A DNA stretch of 64,000 nucleotides from Psilocybe azurescens (GCA_023853785.1 JAJIRX010000231.1:1-64000), one strand, 5' to 3'. Numbered from the stretch's first letter, positions 10,683 through 22,228 are shown. Notes: generated from the sequence alone by a model not told the origin. Numbers and translations: made by a program.

Positions 10683-11315
10683 TTAAATATTTTTATTACT
10701 TTTAGATAAAACAATAGTAGCTAACATAGCTAGTAGTAATATTATACTTAATAAAATTAATAAAATAGCACCATATGTATATAAATTTTGTCCTAAAACT
10801 TCAATTTCTGAGAAGAAAGTTAAATTTAAATCAGAAGAATTAATATTATATTTATTAATTAATTTAAAAGCATTTATAGTTTCAAGTATTTGATTATTTT
10901 GATTAAATAAATTTATAGCGTTATTAATATTACTATTTATTGAGCCTAAATGTAAGGTAAAAGATTTGAAAGATAATGGTAAAACTGTAAATAATATAAA
11001 AATAAAGAAAATAATTATATTTATAGCTAAAGGTAAATTTTTAGTATAATTATTACCAGTTTCTAAAACATCAGTTAATTTAATATTTATCATCATTATT
11101 ACAAATAAAAATAATACAGCTATAGCTCCTACGTATATCACGATGTAAGAAATAGCTATAAAATTAATACCTAATAATATAAGATATATTGCTACTTGTA
11201 CAAAAGTTGTTATTAAAAATATCACTGAAATAACTGAATTTGTAGCTGTTATTGATAATACACTAGTTAAAGCAAACCCAACTATTAATAAATTTAATAC
11301 TGTAGAAATTGTCAT
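10683..11315 (-). CDS. nad6: NADH dehydrogenase subunit 6
   Basis: Complex I membrane subunit, about 210 residues, frame intact. The start chosen is the ATG at 11315 (MTISTVLNLLIVGFALTSVL), since eight codons further upstream are only an open extension. The family block ISYIVIYVGAIAVLFLFVIM with MINIKL is clear (third helix with the pi-bulge region). The C-terminal helix YTYGAILLILLSIILLLAML is typical of fungal Nad6. Confidence 0.96.
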   Translation of the reverse strand: MTISTVLNLLIVGFALTSVLSITATNSVISVIFLITTFVQVAIYLILLGINFIAISYIVIYVGAIAVLFLFVIMMINIKLTDVLETGNNYTKNLPLAINIIIFFIFILFTVLPLSFKSFTLHLGSINSNINNAINLFNQNNQILETINAFKLINKYNINSSDLNLTFFSEIEVLGQNLYTYGAILLILLSIILLLAMLATIVLSKSNKNI

Positions 11316-13627
11316 GGTTTTGTTGTATTCTCGCCTCACTTATTACCCCCCTCCCCTCCGTTATCCGTTATCCCTCGCCTAGCGACTCCATGAACTGTTG
11401 TTTTCAACAACAGTTTATTTGCTAGAAGCAACAGAAGAAATAAAATTAGTTAATAGACTAGGGAGAGGCATTCCCTCGCTTCTCTTAAGATTAAACCTCT
11501 ATTCTTATTATTAATAATATTAGAGCAGAGAAGTTAATAAATTAACGTGCCCTAATTACCCTTTTTTACTTTTTTTATGCTAAGTAGGATTGTTTTTGTA
11601 ATACTACATCTTACCTATCCGAGATTACTTTTATAACCTCACCTTACTTACTCTCCTAATTTAAATTAAAGATTTATATATTTAACTCCATTGGACGTAA
11701 GATTATTAAATGCTATAATTCCACTATAGGGAGGGGGGGGGGGAGGGTGGTTAAAGGATAAGGGCCTTAGCCCTTATAGCTCCTCCCCGTTAGGACCCAT
11801 TAGGTTACTTAGGAAGAATGGATTAAAATAAAAAGATAAATATTTGTCTTTCGATGACCTAAACTTTTAAAATAAATTAACCTTTGGTGAAGGTCAGTGC
11901 AAGAGGGATGGCAGTATAAAATAAAGTTTAAAAAAGGGAGATAAGTGACAGAAATTTAAAGTGAGAAAGAGGGAAAGACTAAATTAAATATATAAATAAA
12001 ACTCCTCGCTTATTCCTTTTGTCCGTAGGATTGGTTTAACTAAATTTGATAAAAGAAAAATTAAAATGAACAAGTTTATTAATTTTATAAATATATTTAG
12101 TTTAGGGTTGTAGAGTTTGGCAGACTTTGCCTTGAATTATATTTAATAAAAATTAATATAATTATACCCTTCGCTTTATTTATTTGGCTCCGCTTTGATT
12201 TTTTTTAACTTTCCCCACCCTCGCTTAAGCGATATTTATTTTTCTAACAATAAGGCAAACCAAAGCTATAAACGAGGGGAGCCTTTCTACTTTTTCCTTT
12301 ATTTATTAAAAAAAAACAATCCTAGGAGGGTCGCTAAAGCGAAATGCAATAACTAAAAATAAGTAAAAAAAAAGAGACCACTTTGGAGAAAATAAGCGGT
12401 ACCCTATTTTACTTATTTTTAATTTAGAAAAAAAGGCTTCATCCTCCCCAGTCTTTAGTTATATATTAAGGAAAGTGGAGTAGCTTAAATTTATTCATCT
12501 TATACTTTTCTTTGCTCTGTTTTTTACTTAAATACTATCTCTATAGATTTAAATCAATATCGCCTTTGGCTATAAGAGATTAAATAAATTTATAAGTAAT
12601 AAATTATTACTATTAAAAAAAAAATCAAAGCTCCAGTTTACTTTAAGTGGATGCGGTAATTAAACTAAAAAATAATAAGATAAAGGGTTAAATTTTTATT
12701 AATAAAAATTATCAAAGTACAGGCTTATAACAAATAATACCTCCAATATATTGACCATAAAGTAAAGTAAAATTTTGTAGTGTTTAACATAGAAATTGTG
12801 ACCTTATTTAAACCTTTAATAAATATAAAAATTAAATTAAAGTTATAAATTACCCCTATTTCCTCGCTCTTATTATTACTCACAATAAATCGACCGGCCT
12901 ACCTTATCCTCGGAGGGAAAATATAGACATTTATTAAATTTAGGTATTAAATTAATAAGAGGAAATAATAGGCTCCACTTTATTTCCTCTTTACTTTAAA
13001 CTCTTTAGTTTTCTACTCTCATTATATACTTATTTATATAAAAATAGATATAAAAAGGTGAAGTAAAGGAGAGTCTCGCTTAAGCGACGGAGAGTTATAA
13101 TGAGGGGGGGATAAATAAGCAGACGTTTAAATAAACATTTAGCTGTTAAATTTTTTAAAAATAAAAAAATTTTAAAAGGTTAGCTAATCTCGTTAAATTA
13201 AATTAAACTTATTTTGTTGTTTATATAAATTAAAAAGGCAGGATGTTTAAACATGCTTTCCATTTTTAGTTAAAAAAAAGAAAATATAATAAAAATAATT
13301 AATTAAATTTTACTATAAAAATAGTCACTTATTAATTCATTTAAATGAATTAATGATAGTAAAATAAAAAAAAAGAAAATTAAAAAAGAATATCCTCGCC
13401 TAGCGACTATTGTAGATTTTAGCTAAGTAAGCTGTTGCTCCGTTTATTATGTTGTTGAAAATATTACAATAATATTAGTACTATCGCAAAAGCGAGAGGA
13501 TATTTTAATAAATAAAAAAATAGGGCACTACATTTGAAAAAAAAAAGAATAGGTCGACCATCCCTTATATTTTTATAGAGATATTAATTATAGATATTGT
13601 GTGAGGGGGGGGGTAAATATTAAAGGA
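11316..13627. other. 2.3-kb gene-free spacer between nad6 and nad4
   Basis: No gene or tRNA supported. Contains TGTTGTTTTCAACAACAG near 11397 and several CGCTTAAGCGA units. A strong hairpin is at 13308-13364, and a G9 run at 13605-13613 lies 15 nt past the nad4 stop. A 20-codon minus-strand frame near 12720-12800 (MLNTTKFYFTLWSIYWRYYL) is too short to call. Confidence 0.6.
13308..13364. repeat. Long imperfect hairpin
   Basis: Outer arms TTTTACTAT and ATAGTAAAA enclose a 24-bp perfect palindrome at 13331-13354 (ATTAATTCATTT and its complement). AT-rich and distinct from the GC palindromes; possibly an RNA-processing or replication structure. Confidence 0.8.
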
Positions 13628-15070
13628 TTAAAACAATAATGTAGTAACAGAAGCATGTAAAGAATCTAGTATAATATTAGGAAAAATACCAAAAACTACA
13701 GTAGGAATTAATAAACTAATTAATAAAAAGTATTCTCTTCTATTAATATCTTTTAAAGGAGGTAAATACGGTGATAAGTTACCATAAGAAATCCTATTGT
13801 ATAAAAATATAGAATAGGAAGCAGAAAGTAGAATACTAGTAGCTCCTAAAATGGCAATTATTGGATTTTGTTGCCATATTCCAATTAAAGATAATTGTTC
13901 ACCTAAAAAATTAATAGTTAAAGGTATCCCAGTATTAGCTAAAGTAAAAATAAAGAATAAAATAGTAAATACAGGCATATAAGTAACTAGTCCTCTTATA
14001 TAATTAATAATTCTAGTCCCTGTTCTGTCATAAATTATACCTCCTACACAAATAAATAAAGCTGGACTAACAAAACCATGTCCAATAGATAATAATAAAG
14101 CACCTTCTATTCCTACTAAAGTATTAGAAAATAATCCTAAAACAACAATACTCATATGAGCTACACTACTATAAGCTATTAATCTTTTAGTATCTTGTTG
14201 AATAATAGTAGAGAAACTAGCATATATTAAAGAAATAATAGCAATAGTTTGAACTAAAGGACTAAAGAAATTAGTAGCATCTGGTAATAAATTAATTAAA
14301 ACTCTTAAATAACCATAAGTAGCTAGTTTTAAGATTGTGGCAGCTAGTAATATTGAACCAGCTAAAGGAGAATCACTATGAGCTTTAGGTAACCAAATAA
14401 TAAAAGGATATAAAGGTGTTTTAACTGCAAAAGCTATAAAAAATCCTAACCATAATATTTTTTGACTTTCTAAACTTATATCAAATAAAGATATAAATTG
14501 AAAATCTGTAGAACCTATATAACTATAAATATATAATATGCTTAATAACATAGGTAAACTTCCAGCTAAGGTATATAAAAAAAATAATAATGCTGATCTA
14601 AATCTATCTTTACCATGTCCAAAAACTACGATTACTATAAATAATATTGGTAAAACACTCTCAAAAAAGATATAAAATAATAATAAATCTAAAGAAACAA
14701 AAGCACATATTTGTAAAGTTTCTAAAACTAAAAAAGATATTAAAAAGAATTTTAAATTTTTTGTTATATTTGTATAATTAGATAATAAGGCTATAGGTGT
14801 TACAAAAGTTGTAAGTAAAACAAAATATAAAGATATACCATCTATTCCAAAATGTAAATGACAGAAACTTAAGTTATTGAACTCACTTACAAATTGAAAT
14901 TGACTTATACTACTATCAAATTCATACCATATAAATAAAGAGATATAAAAATTTATTAAAGATGTAGTTATCGCTATTTTCTTCATTTTTTCTTTATTTT
15001 CTATAGTATTAGACATAGGTAATATTATTAAAGAACCAATTAAAGGTATTAAAAGTAATAAACTTATCAT
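13628..15070 (-). CDS. nad4: NADH dehydrogenase subunit 4
   Basis: Complex I antiporter-like subunit, 480 residues, frame fully intact. It starts MISLLLLIPLIGSLIILPMS. Antiporter-family blocks are present: DLLLFYIFFESVLPILFIVI (conserved Glu in helix 5), LPKAHSDSPLAGSILLAATI with LKLATYG (Lys in helix 7), and YSSVAHMSIVVLG. Length fits fungal Nad4 (about 480-490). No repeat insertion and no homopolymer break, unlike nad2. Confidence 0.97.
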   Translation of the reverse strand: MISLLLLIPLIGSLIILPMSNTIENKEKMKKIAITTSLINFYISLFIWYEFDSSISQFQFVSEFNNLSFCHLHFGIDGISLYFVLLTTFVTPIALLSNYTNITKNLKFFLISFLVLETLQICAFVSLDLLLFYIFFESVLPILFIVIVVFGHGKDRFRSALLFFLYTLAGSLPMLLSILYIYSYIGSTDFQFISLFDISLESQKILWLGFFIAFAVKTPLYPFIIWLPKAHSDSPLAGSILLAATILKLATYGYLRVLINLLPDATNFFSPLVQTIAIISLIYASFSTIIQQDTKRLIAYSSVAHMSIVVLGLFSNTLVGIEGALLLSIGHGFVSPALFICVGGIIYDRTGTRIINYIRGLVTYMPVFTILFFIFTLANTGIPLTINFLGEQLSLIGIWQQNPIIAILGATSILLSASYSIFLYNRISYGNLSPYLPPLKDINRREYFLLISLLIPTVVFGIFPNIILDSLHASVTTLLF

Positions 15071-15949
15071 ATTTTCGATTGTTTGTTTCTATTTTTTCTT
15101 GTGCTTATCTAAATTTTATTAAATTTTCCTCTCCTTCACTTATTTAAATAAGTAATACCTAGCTATCTATGCTCTTGACTAGTAAAACTTTTACGATAAA
15201 TTTTCTAGACGGGGAGAAGAAGCAAAGGTTCCAACCCTCCGTTAGGACAAAGCAAGGGCAGTCCCAGCTTTAGCGAGGGAGGGAGAGGGGAGAAAGGGAG
15301 GGTAGGCTCCACTCGCTTAGGCGATTAATTTATATATAAAAAAATTTTTATTTTAATAAAATATCCCTTACTTCTATTAGCAGTAAGCTGTAGCTCCGTT
15401 TCTCCTAAGTAAACAAAAGATTTATCTTTTTAACTAAGGAAAGTGATATATCGCTAAGGCGAGACCCCTTATTACTCTCCCTGCCCTGCCTAAGCTGGGT
15501 AGCTAAAGCGAGATAAGCAAATACTTAATGATTAAGAATAATATTAATAAAAAATAATTAAAGTAAAATTTAAATAATAATGTTAATACACCTATTTAAT
15601 ATAACCCAAAGAAAGGACACTATTTATATGGGTTAGGTATTAACAAAAAGGAAAAAGAAAAAAATTTTTTTAATATATTAAAAATTAAAAATTTTTTAAT
15701 CCTTTAGGTTTATATCTTAAATATTATATTTCCTCTTGCCCTCCCCTCCCCTCACCTCGCTACCTTTCCTCCGTTACTATATTTATTTTTTAACGATGTA
15801 GGAAGCAAGAGTGGTTAAAAAAGTATAAAACTAATGAGAGGAAAAAAAGAAATAAGAATAAGGATAGTAATGGTATAAAAATTTAAAAAGATTATTAATG
15901 CTTGTTTATTTAAATCTTACTTTTTCTTTTTTTTTTTTTTTTAGGTAAG
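15071..15949. other. Intergenic spacer
   Basis: No gene. Repeats include GTCCCAGCTTTAGCGAGGGA near 15260, CTCGCTTAGGCGA near 15311, and AAAAGATTTATCTTTTTAAC near 15415. Confidence 0.6.
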
Positions 15950-16022
15950 GGTCACATAAGAGAATTGAACTCTTTTCTCAGCATCCACAAAGCTGTATTC
16001 TACCATTTAAACTAATGTGACC
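15950..16022 (-). tRNA. trnH(GUG): tRNA-His(GUG)
   Basis: Minus-strand cloverleaf with acceptor GGTCACA/TGTGACC, anticodon loop TTGTGGA (anticodon GTG) on a stem CAGC/GCTG, and T arm AAGAG-TTCAATT-CTCTT. Confidence 0.94.
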
Positions 16023-16414
16023 TAAATACTCTCTTATTAACTTTATCTTACAAATGTAGTGCCCTATATTTTTAATAGAAATAAAAATATCCCTTATTCC
16101 TACCTCTTTTTTTTTTTAACAAAGTAAAAGTAAAAATTAATTAAAATAATAATAAATTGTTGCTTTCAATGATAGTATCGCAATTGCGAGAGAAACTGAG
16201 CTACAGCTTACAGTAGCGCCCTCCGTTCCTTTGCTTTTTATTTTTTATATTTTTTTTTTAATTTTTGGGGAAAGCTAGGAGACTCCCCTTAAAAAGAAAA
16301 GGTAAATTTAATTAACTATTACTCATATTTAATATTTTTTATTTTTATCACCTTAGCGAGTCTATAAAAATTTAAAGTTAATTACTATATTAAATTATAA
16401 AACTTTAATAAATC

Positions 16415-16495
16415 GGAATAAAAGCGAGTCGAACGCTTAAGGGTGCTATCCCAGACGATTAGCAATCGTGTTATCTTACCAATGACGATTATTCC
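16415..16495 (-). tRNA. trnS(GCU): tRNA-Ser(GCU)
   Basis: Minus-strand class II cloverleaf with acceptor GGAATAA/TTATTCC, anticodon loop TTGCTAA (anticodon GCT), a long variable arm and a T arm AGCG-TTCGACT-CGCT. Confidence 0.94.
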
Positions 16496-17014
16496 TTATT
16501 ACTATTTAAAAGCTTATCCACTTTTATTATAATATCTTACCTTAGGAATTCCTAGCCCTATCTTATATATATTTTAACCTATCCCTCGTGCCTCGATCTT
16601 ATTTTTAAAATATAAACTCCACCTTACCTATTCCCCCCCCCCCTTTATCTATACTCGGAGGTAATATTAAATTAAAAGTATAAACGAAGGAGTCGCCTAA
16701 GCGTTAAAAAAGATTTATCTTTTTAAAACCTTTGTCGATTAACCGATAGCCTTTATTACTTTTAGTATATCCCTAATTAGGGAATACAGCCCAGCCTTTG
16801 GCTGGGATATCCTCTCCCTCCTCATTTTATCCGAAGGCACTTCCTTATAACAACTCTCCGTAGGACTTACCTTATTTTATAATAGTTAGAAAAAGTTACA
16901 AGATGAAAGATAAACTCCCAGCCAAAGGCAGGCCAGTCCCAGCTTTAGCGAGGGAGGGAGAGCCTTCAAAAGGAGGGGGGTATTTATTAAAAGTAAAATT
17001 TTATACTAACTTAA
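16496..17014. other. Intergenic spacer
   Basis: No gene. Contains AGTCCCAGCTTTAGCGAGGG near 16933, GTCGCCTAAGCG near 16691 and a G6 run at 16975-16980 downstream of atp8. Confidence 0.6.
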
Positions 17015-17173
17015 TTAACTTTTATTACTTAATTTAGTAATATATGATCTAATTACTTGTGTTAATAATAAAACAGGTAAAATATATTTAGAAAAAATAT
17101 ATATTACACTAAATAAAACAACAAAAGAGAAAAAAATTTGATTAAAAAAGTAAAATGGAATTAATTGTGGCAT
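17015..17173 (-). CDS. atp8: ATP synthase F0 subunit 8
   Basis: Complex V peripheral-stalk subunit, 52 residues. It starts with the family signature [12 protein letters not shown], followed by one hydrophobic helix ([20 protein letters not shown]) and a basic tail ([13 protein letters not shown]). Frame intact, and length matches fungal Atp8 (48-54). Confidence 0.96.
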   Translation of the reverse strand: MPQLIPFYFFNQIFFSFVVLFSVIYIFSKYILPVLLLTQVIRSYITKLSNKS

Positions 17174-18323
17174 ATTTTATTTTTATTAGGTTTAAACTTT
17201 TCTTTAGGATTAGACTTAATTCTAAAACTGCTTATAGCTATTGTTAACTCCTTTTTCTTATCGCTTAAGCGAGGGACACTTTGATTTTTTTTTATTATCT
17301 ATTCAATGGACTTACCAAACTTTAAATTTAATATATAGTAAGTATAAATAGTACCCTATTTAATTTAAAAATAATAATATAATAAATAAGTAACCTCGCC
17401 TTAGCGACTATATAAAATAAAAATTTATTCCCCTTATAAGCGTTAAGTAGCCCCTCTAATAAATATATTTTAATTATCTTTAAGAGGGAATAGTATATCG
17501 CCTAAGCGAGTATTGTTTTTATTTTTAACTAAGTATTTATGATCACTAAAATTTATTAAAACAAAAGATCTGCTAAAGCTGCTTTTGTTTTAAAGAACCT
17601 AATTAGGCTGTCGATAATACAAAGGAGAGAGACTATTTATTGATATTATAAATATCGGTCCATCCTAGGGGGAGAGGGCAAGAGGTAAAGGCGGAAAAAG
17701 TAACCTAATTTACCCCCCCCCTTATAAGGGTCGTAATAAATAGTCGCTCTTTTATATAAAAAAAAAGAGCTAAGTATAGTTAATATAATTTAATCTATTT
17801 AAGAAAAATCTCTGCTTCTTACCTCCAGCCCCCAAGATTCATAAAATCTCTTTATACTTATCTTGCTCCTCCGTTTTTAATTTAACCCCCTTTTTAAATA
17901 AGCTAAAGATCTTAAGTAATATAAGGGGCTAGATAAAATATAAAAGCGTCACCTTTGGCAAAAGGACCAAAAAGTCAAGATTAAGTATAAGAAAAAATAA
18001 GAGGGCAGGTTAAATCAGCTTTTATAATTTAAAATTTAAACTATAATATTAATGAGATTATTTAAGCTAAATTAAATACTCCTATTTTATATTAATATAA
18101 AATTATGATAATTAATTAAATGAGTCTTTATTTAAAAAAAAGATTTTTCTTTTTTTAAGGGGGTATAAATATGTGTAAAAGCTATTGCAAAATCAAAGGG
18201 GCCTAAAGTAATAGTAGGAAATAAAAAATAAAGATATTATCTTTATTTAAGTTTAAAAAATATTTTTTTAATTTTTATAATAATTAAAGATTAAAAAGTA
18301 AAATTAATAATTCACCTAAGCGA
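17174..18323. other. Intergenic spacer
   Basis: No gene recognised. Contains ATCGCTTAAGCGAGGG near 17260, CCTCGCCTTAGCGAC near 17395, TATCGCCTAAGCGAGTATTG near 17495, and poly-C/G tracts near 17713. Confidence 0.6.
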
Positions 18324-20536
18324 CTATAAAAAATTCTGAGCTGATTTTACTTTAATTGTGTAAGCTCCTTTTCTATTTTTTTTAGTTATATAACTTGTAT
18401 CAATATAATTAACTTTACCCGTAGCAGTAGCTCCTTTTTCAAATTTTTTGGTTGTAATTCTAGGAATAATAGGTTCTCTCATTAATCTACCATTTATATA
18501 AATATTAAGTCCAGATAAGAAAGTTATAACTTTATTAATAGGAGTTAAATTAGGATCATTTAATAATTTAATATTTTTTTTACGATAAACTTTATTAATA
18601 GCAACTCTAGGATTTTTTCTTTTATTTTTAACAACAAATTGAATAGCATTAGCTAAAATATTACTATCATATTTAAAATTATGAATTCTAGTAATTTCTA
18701 AAACTATAGGTTTATTAAATAAACGACTTAAAATTTTAGTTAATAATAAAAATTTATTATGGAAAACTTTAACAATATTAAATTTTCTTAAATTGATATA
18801 AATATCTCTTATTAAAGTAGGTTTACTTTTTAATCTAGAGATAACTTTTCTAACTTTAAATTTCATAAAAGGCAATCTAATTTTTTTAATATTATTATTA
18901 TCCTTAAAAATATTAAATTTTGTCGGTATCGCTCCATTGGAGGCGTTTGAGCTTTGATTTTTAATCTTTTCCTTGTGTTGGAAGGTTCCCCGTTTAAATC
19001 CTAGCACTTCGTAAAAGCTAATTGACCTGTTTGAATTAATATCGCTCTTGATTTCATTACGGTCGTATCCTACGGATAGTTTACCTAAGTTAATACTACT
19101 AGTATTCTTAAGTCTTTTTTTTCCATCCATTCATTTCTAAATTTTTTAATATAATATATAGCAAATAATTTTAATACTCTTTTTTAGGTATAACTAAATA
19201 ATAAAATAATCTAATAGTTATTTTATCCGGTGAAAAAAGAATAGTAGGTTTACTTATAATACAAAATATGCTTTTAAAGAAATAAAATAATAAATTATAA
19301 ATTTCTTCTTTAAATTCTGATATTAAATTAGTATTTTTATTTTTATCTAAAATTTTATTTAAAAAAGTATATCCTATACTTCTATTATAATTTAATAAGA
19401 TACCATATTTTTTAGATACATTAGGATTAGTATTAATATGACTATTCGATTTTGTTATATTACTTAAATATTTATGGATAATAGTATTATCTTGTCCAAT
19501 GGATTGTTCTTTATTTACATTAATTTTTTTTAACTCATCTTTTAAACTTAAATTTGTCCAATGGATTGTTTTATTTTTTCCCTCGTTTACTTTAGTTGGT
19601 AAAGTTGGAGAACCAGGTAGTGTGATAGAATCATAAACTTTTTGTGAAATACTACTACTTGCTTTTATTTTATTTAATGAAGCTATTTGTACTTTAGTAT
19701 TTAATATGTCTCCAATGGACTGTTCTTCCTTATTAACTAGTCTGTCGCTTAAGCGAGATGTATTATTAGATTGATTACTTATACTTGTCCAATGGATTGT
19801 TTTATTACCTCTGGCTTCCGAATGGGCAACTGCTAGTCGGTTTTTTAAAGCGATAGAGTCACCCCCTGTGTTGATAGGATTGAAGAGATAAAGTTTAAAT
19901 TATTTAAATTATTTCCATCTCGATTAGTCGATATTTTGCTTCTATTTAATATATTTAAATTAGATGAAAAATTTTTATTTAATGCTAATCCCACGTTAGC
20001 GACTGCTTTTTTATTTAAATTGGATTCATTTAAAAAATCATGTTCTTTTTTTTCTTTTTTGGTTTAAATAGTTCAGTTATTGTTCCTATTCCTTTACTTA
20101 AAGGAGATAAAAGGGATAAGCTAGTATCATTTAAAGATATAGTCGCTCTCTGTAGGATACGACCGTGGGTTGTTAATTTAGTACTTACTAAAGCTTTTCC
20201 TCTGTTATTCCCCTCCCTGCTAAAGCTGGGACTGGTTGAAAGGGTTTCTATTTTTTTACTTACCCGTAGGTTGGACCCCACGTTAGGATGAATCCCCATT
20301 AATTCTACGTGGTCTGTAAACCGAGAGGCAAGAGATAATTCTTTTGGAGAGGTTGTACTTTTATTTTTGTCCGTAGGCTTGTTTAAAAATTTACTATTTT
20401 CTAAAATTAATTTATTGTTATCGTAGTGTACGGAGTCCATCTTAGCATTAAAGTTATTATCTAAAACCAAAATATTGTTTATTTTATTTATTTTTATTAA
20501 ATTAGCTTTATGTAAGGCACTCGCTTTAACCGACAT
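18324..20536 (-). CDS. rps3: Ribosomal protein S3, greatly enlarged by repeat-derived inserts
   Basis: Small-subunit mitoribosomal protein. It starts MSVKASALHKANLIKINKIN at 20536. The C-terminal third holds the recognisable domain: LNIYINGRLMREPIIPR, then GATATGKVNYIDTS and KNRKGAYTIKVKSAQNFL. The frame is continuous only if four one-base deletions are allowed: T8 20046-20053, C5 19862-19866, T6 19180-19185 and T8 19115-19122. This gives about 738 residues, far above the usual 300-500. The extra length is low-complexity Asn/Lys plus many in-frame repeat copies: three or more NKTIHWT/EQSIG units from the ACAATCCATTGGACAA repeat, SRLSDRL from CGCTTAAGCGA, and SPSFSREG from the AGCTTTAGCAGGG family. 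Yeast VAR1 (the rps3 equivalent) is likewise invaded by GC clusters. Confidence 0.9.
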
Positions 20537-20588
20537 TGGTATTTGATTAATTTCTTTTTCATGTTTTCTTATATTCGCAATAGCGAGG

Positions 20589-20642
20589 AAACCCTTTTTT
20601 TAATTATTCTATTATAATTATAATTAAAAAAAAAAAGGGTTT
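20589..20642. repeat. Hairpin upstream of rps3
   Basis: Arms AAACCC plus a T run plus AATTAT and ATAATT plus an A run plus GGGTTT are complementary around a short loop. It lies about 50 bp upstream of the rps3 start and resembles a bidirectional terminator or processing stem. Confidence 0.75.
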
Positions 20643-21270
20643 GTGGTTTAAAGGTAATCTTTAATTTATTATTTTAACTCCTAATTGCTTAAGCGACTAT
20701 ACCCCCCCCCCCTAAGATTACAATGAAAGAGGCAATAATTATATTTAACTAAAAGGGTAAATCAAATATATTAATTAGTCGTCTTAGCGAAAGAGGGTAT
20801 TGAATACTTAAAGTCACTTAAGCGAAGAGTACAATACTAATTGTTTTAATAACTCTCTCGCTTTTGCGATACCCTCGCCTCCTTAGCGCGATATTTTTAT
20901 AAAAAAAGTTAAAATTTGACTTAATTAAAACAATTTTTATTTAATTTTTAATAAAAATTAAAGTAGATTAGCTTAAGCGATTAGGAGTAAGAATAAAAAA
21001 TTAATTTTAGTATAAATTATTAAAGTAACTTATTTTTTTTTTTAATAATAAGGATAGATTTAATATTTGGGATTAAATTATTTAATATTAAATAAATTGT
21101 TTTATTTAATGTTTAATTATAATTTTAATATAGCTAAATAATTAGTTATAATAGTTTGTGAATAGCTACTAACTTTTAATTATATATTTTTTAAATAAAG
21201 TTTAAATTTAAATATAATGAAATTTATTTTTCATAAGAATAGCTTAAGCATGGCATTTATTAACATAATA
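20643..21270. other. Intergenic spacer
   Basis: No gene. Contains a C10 run near 20702 and several GTCGCTTAAGCGA-type units (20810-20890), otherwise A/T-rich. Confidence 0.6.
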
Positions 21271-21460
21271 TTCTGGTACAATAGATGCAGGAGTAACCAT
21301 TGGATCCGCTGGTATATAATTATCAGAATGTCCTAATAAATTAGGATAAAAGAATACTAATAAAGATAAAACTAAAAAGAAAGCTAAAATAGTAACTAAA
21401 TCTTTAAAAATAAAATAAGGGTGCATTGCATATCTATCCCCATTTGAATTAATTCCATTA
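21271..21460 (-). pseudogene. cob: Inverted partial copy of cob (internal fragment)
   Basis: About 190 bp matching the cob terminal exon (58663-58852) with one mismatch noticed (GGAATT for GGAGTT). It encodes [20 protein letters not shown] through [17 protein letters not shown], then runs into unrelated YYVNKCHA and a stop at 21244. It lacks the rest of cytochrome b, so it is a non-functional duplicate in the opposite orientation to the real gene. Near-identity implies recent origin or ongoing recombination. Confidence 0.92.
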
Positions 21461-22135
21461 TTTTATTCTTTATTTTCTAAAAGAATAAAAGGAACTATTT
21501 TACTGTTAAACTTAACCTTACCTCCCCCCCCCAATCTTTAATTATGTTAATTTAAGGAGGGGATACCCTATAGTGATCCAGTTTATTTTTAATCTTTAGA
21601 GCCAGATAATATTTAAGAGGGGGGGGGGTAGTTTATTTTATTTTTAGTGTTACTATTTAAAAAATAAAATACCTTCTCTTTTAAAAGATTAAATTTCTTC
21701 TCCCAAATTTTAAACTATTCACTTATATGTATTATTAAATAATAATATGTTATTTAAATTAAAAGGGGGGGGTGGAGTATGAGAAATAAGTACCTTTTAG
21801 GTAGGTAATATTAAATAAATAATAAAGTAAAAGCAAAGTATTAATACACTTATTAAAAGTAGCCTATTAAAATTTTATACGTTGTTATTTTTTATTTTAA
21901 TTAAAAAATAAAAATTTATTAATATTGTCTTAATTTATTATTAATTAAAATAAGTCCATAAGATGTAATCATTAAATTTTAAAAAAATGGGATTGGGGGT
22001 ATAAGCTTTAAATTATTTAAATAATATTATATAATAATAAGGTTTTCACGCCTCACCTTGTGCTCGCTTGCTTAAGCGAGGAGGCAAATAAGAATAAATT
22101 TAAAATTAAATAGTGTATTTATTTATTTCAAATAA
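21461..22135. other. Strand-switch spacer
   Basis: All genes before this region are on the minus strand and all after it on the plus strand, so transcription diverges from here. It is extremely AT-rich, with G/C homopolymer tracts near 21519, 21620 and 21767 and one CGCTTGCTTAAGCGAGGAGGC unit near 22063. It is a candidate for divergent promoters or a replication origin by position only; no motif proves it. Confidence 0.5.
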
Positions 22136-22206
22136 GCGAGTATAGTTAAATGGTATAACCTCTACCTTCCAAGTAGATATTATCAGTTCGATCCTGATTA
22201 CTCGTA
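22136..22206 (+). tRNA. trnG(UCC): tRNA-Gly(UCC)
   Basis: Cloverleaf with acceptor GCGAGTA/TACTCGT, anticodon stem TCTAC/GTAGA, loop CTTCCAA (anticodon TCC) and T arm ATCAG-TTCGATC-CTGAT. First plus-strand gene after the strand switch. Confidence 0.95.
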
Positions 22207-22228
22207 TATTAACCTAAGTGAATTAAAA

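Noticed and set aside
12718..12800. Short minus-strand peptide MLNTTKFYFTLWSIYWRYYL
   Set aside because: About 20 codons, no upstream or downstream support, no recognised family.
20040..20291. Plus-strand 83-codon frame
   Set aside because: Antisense to rps3.
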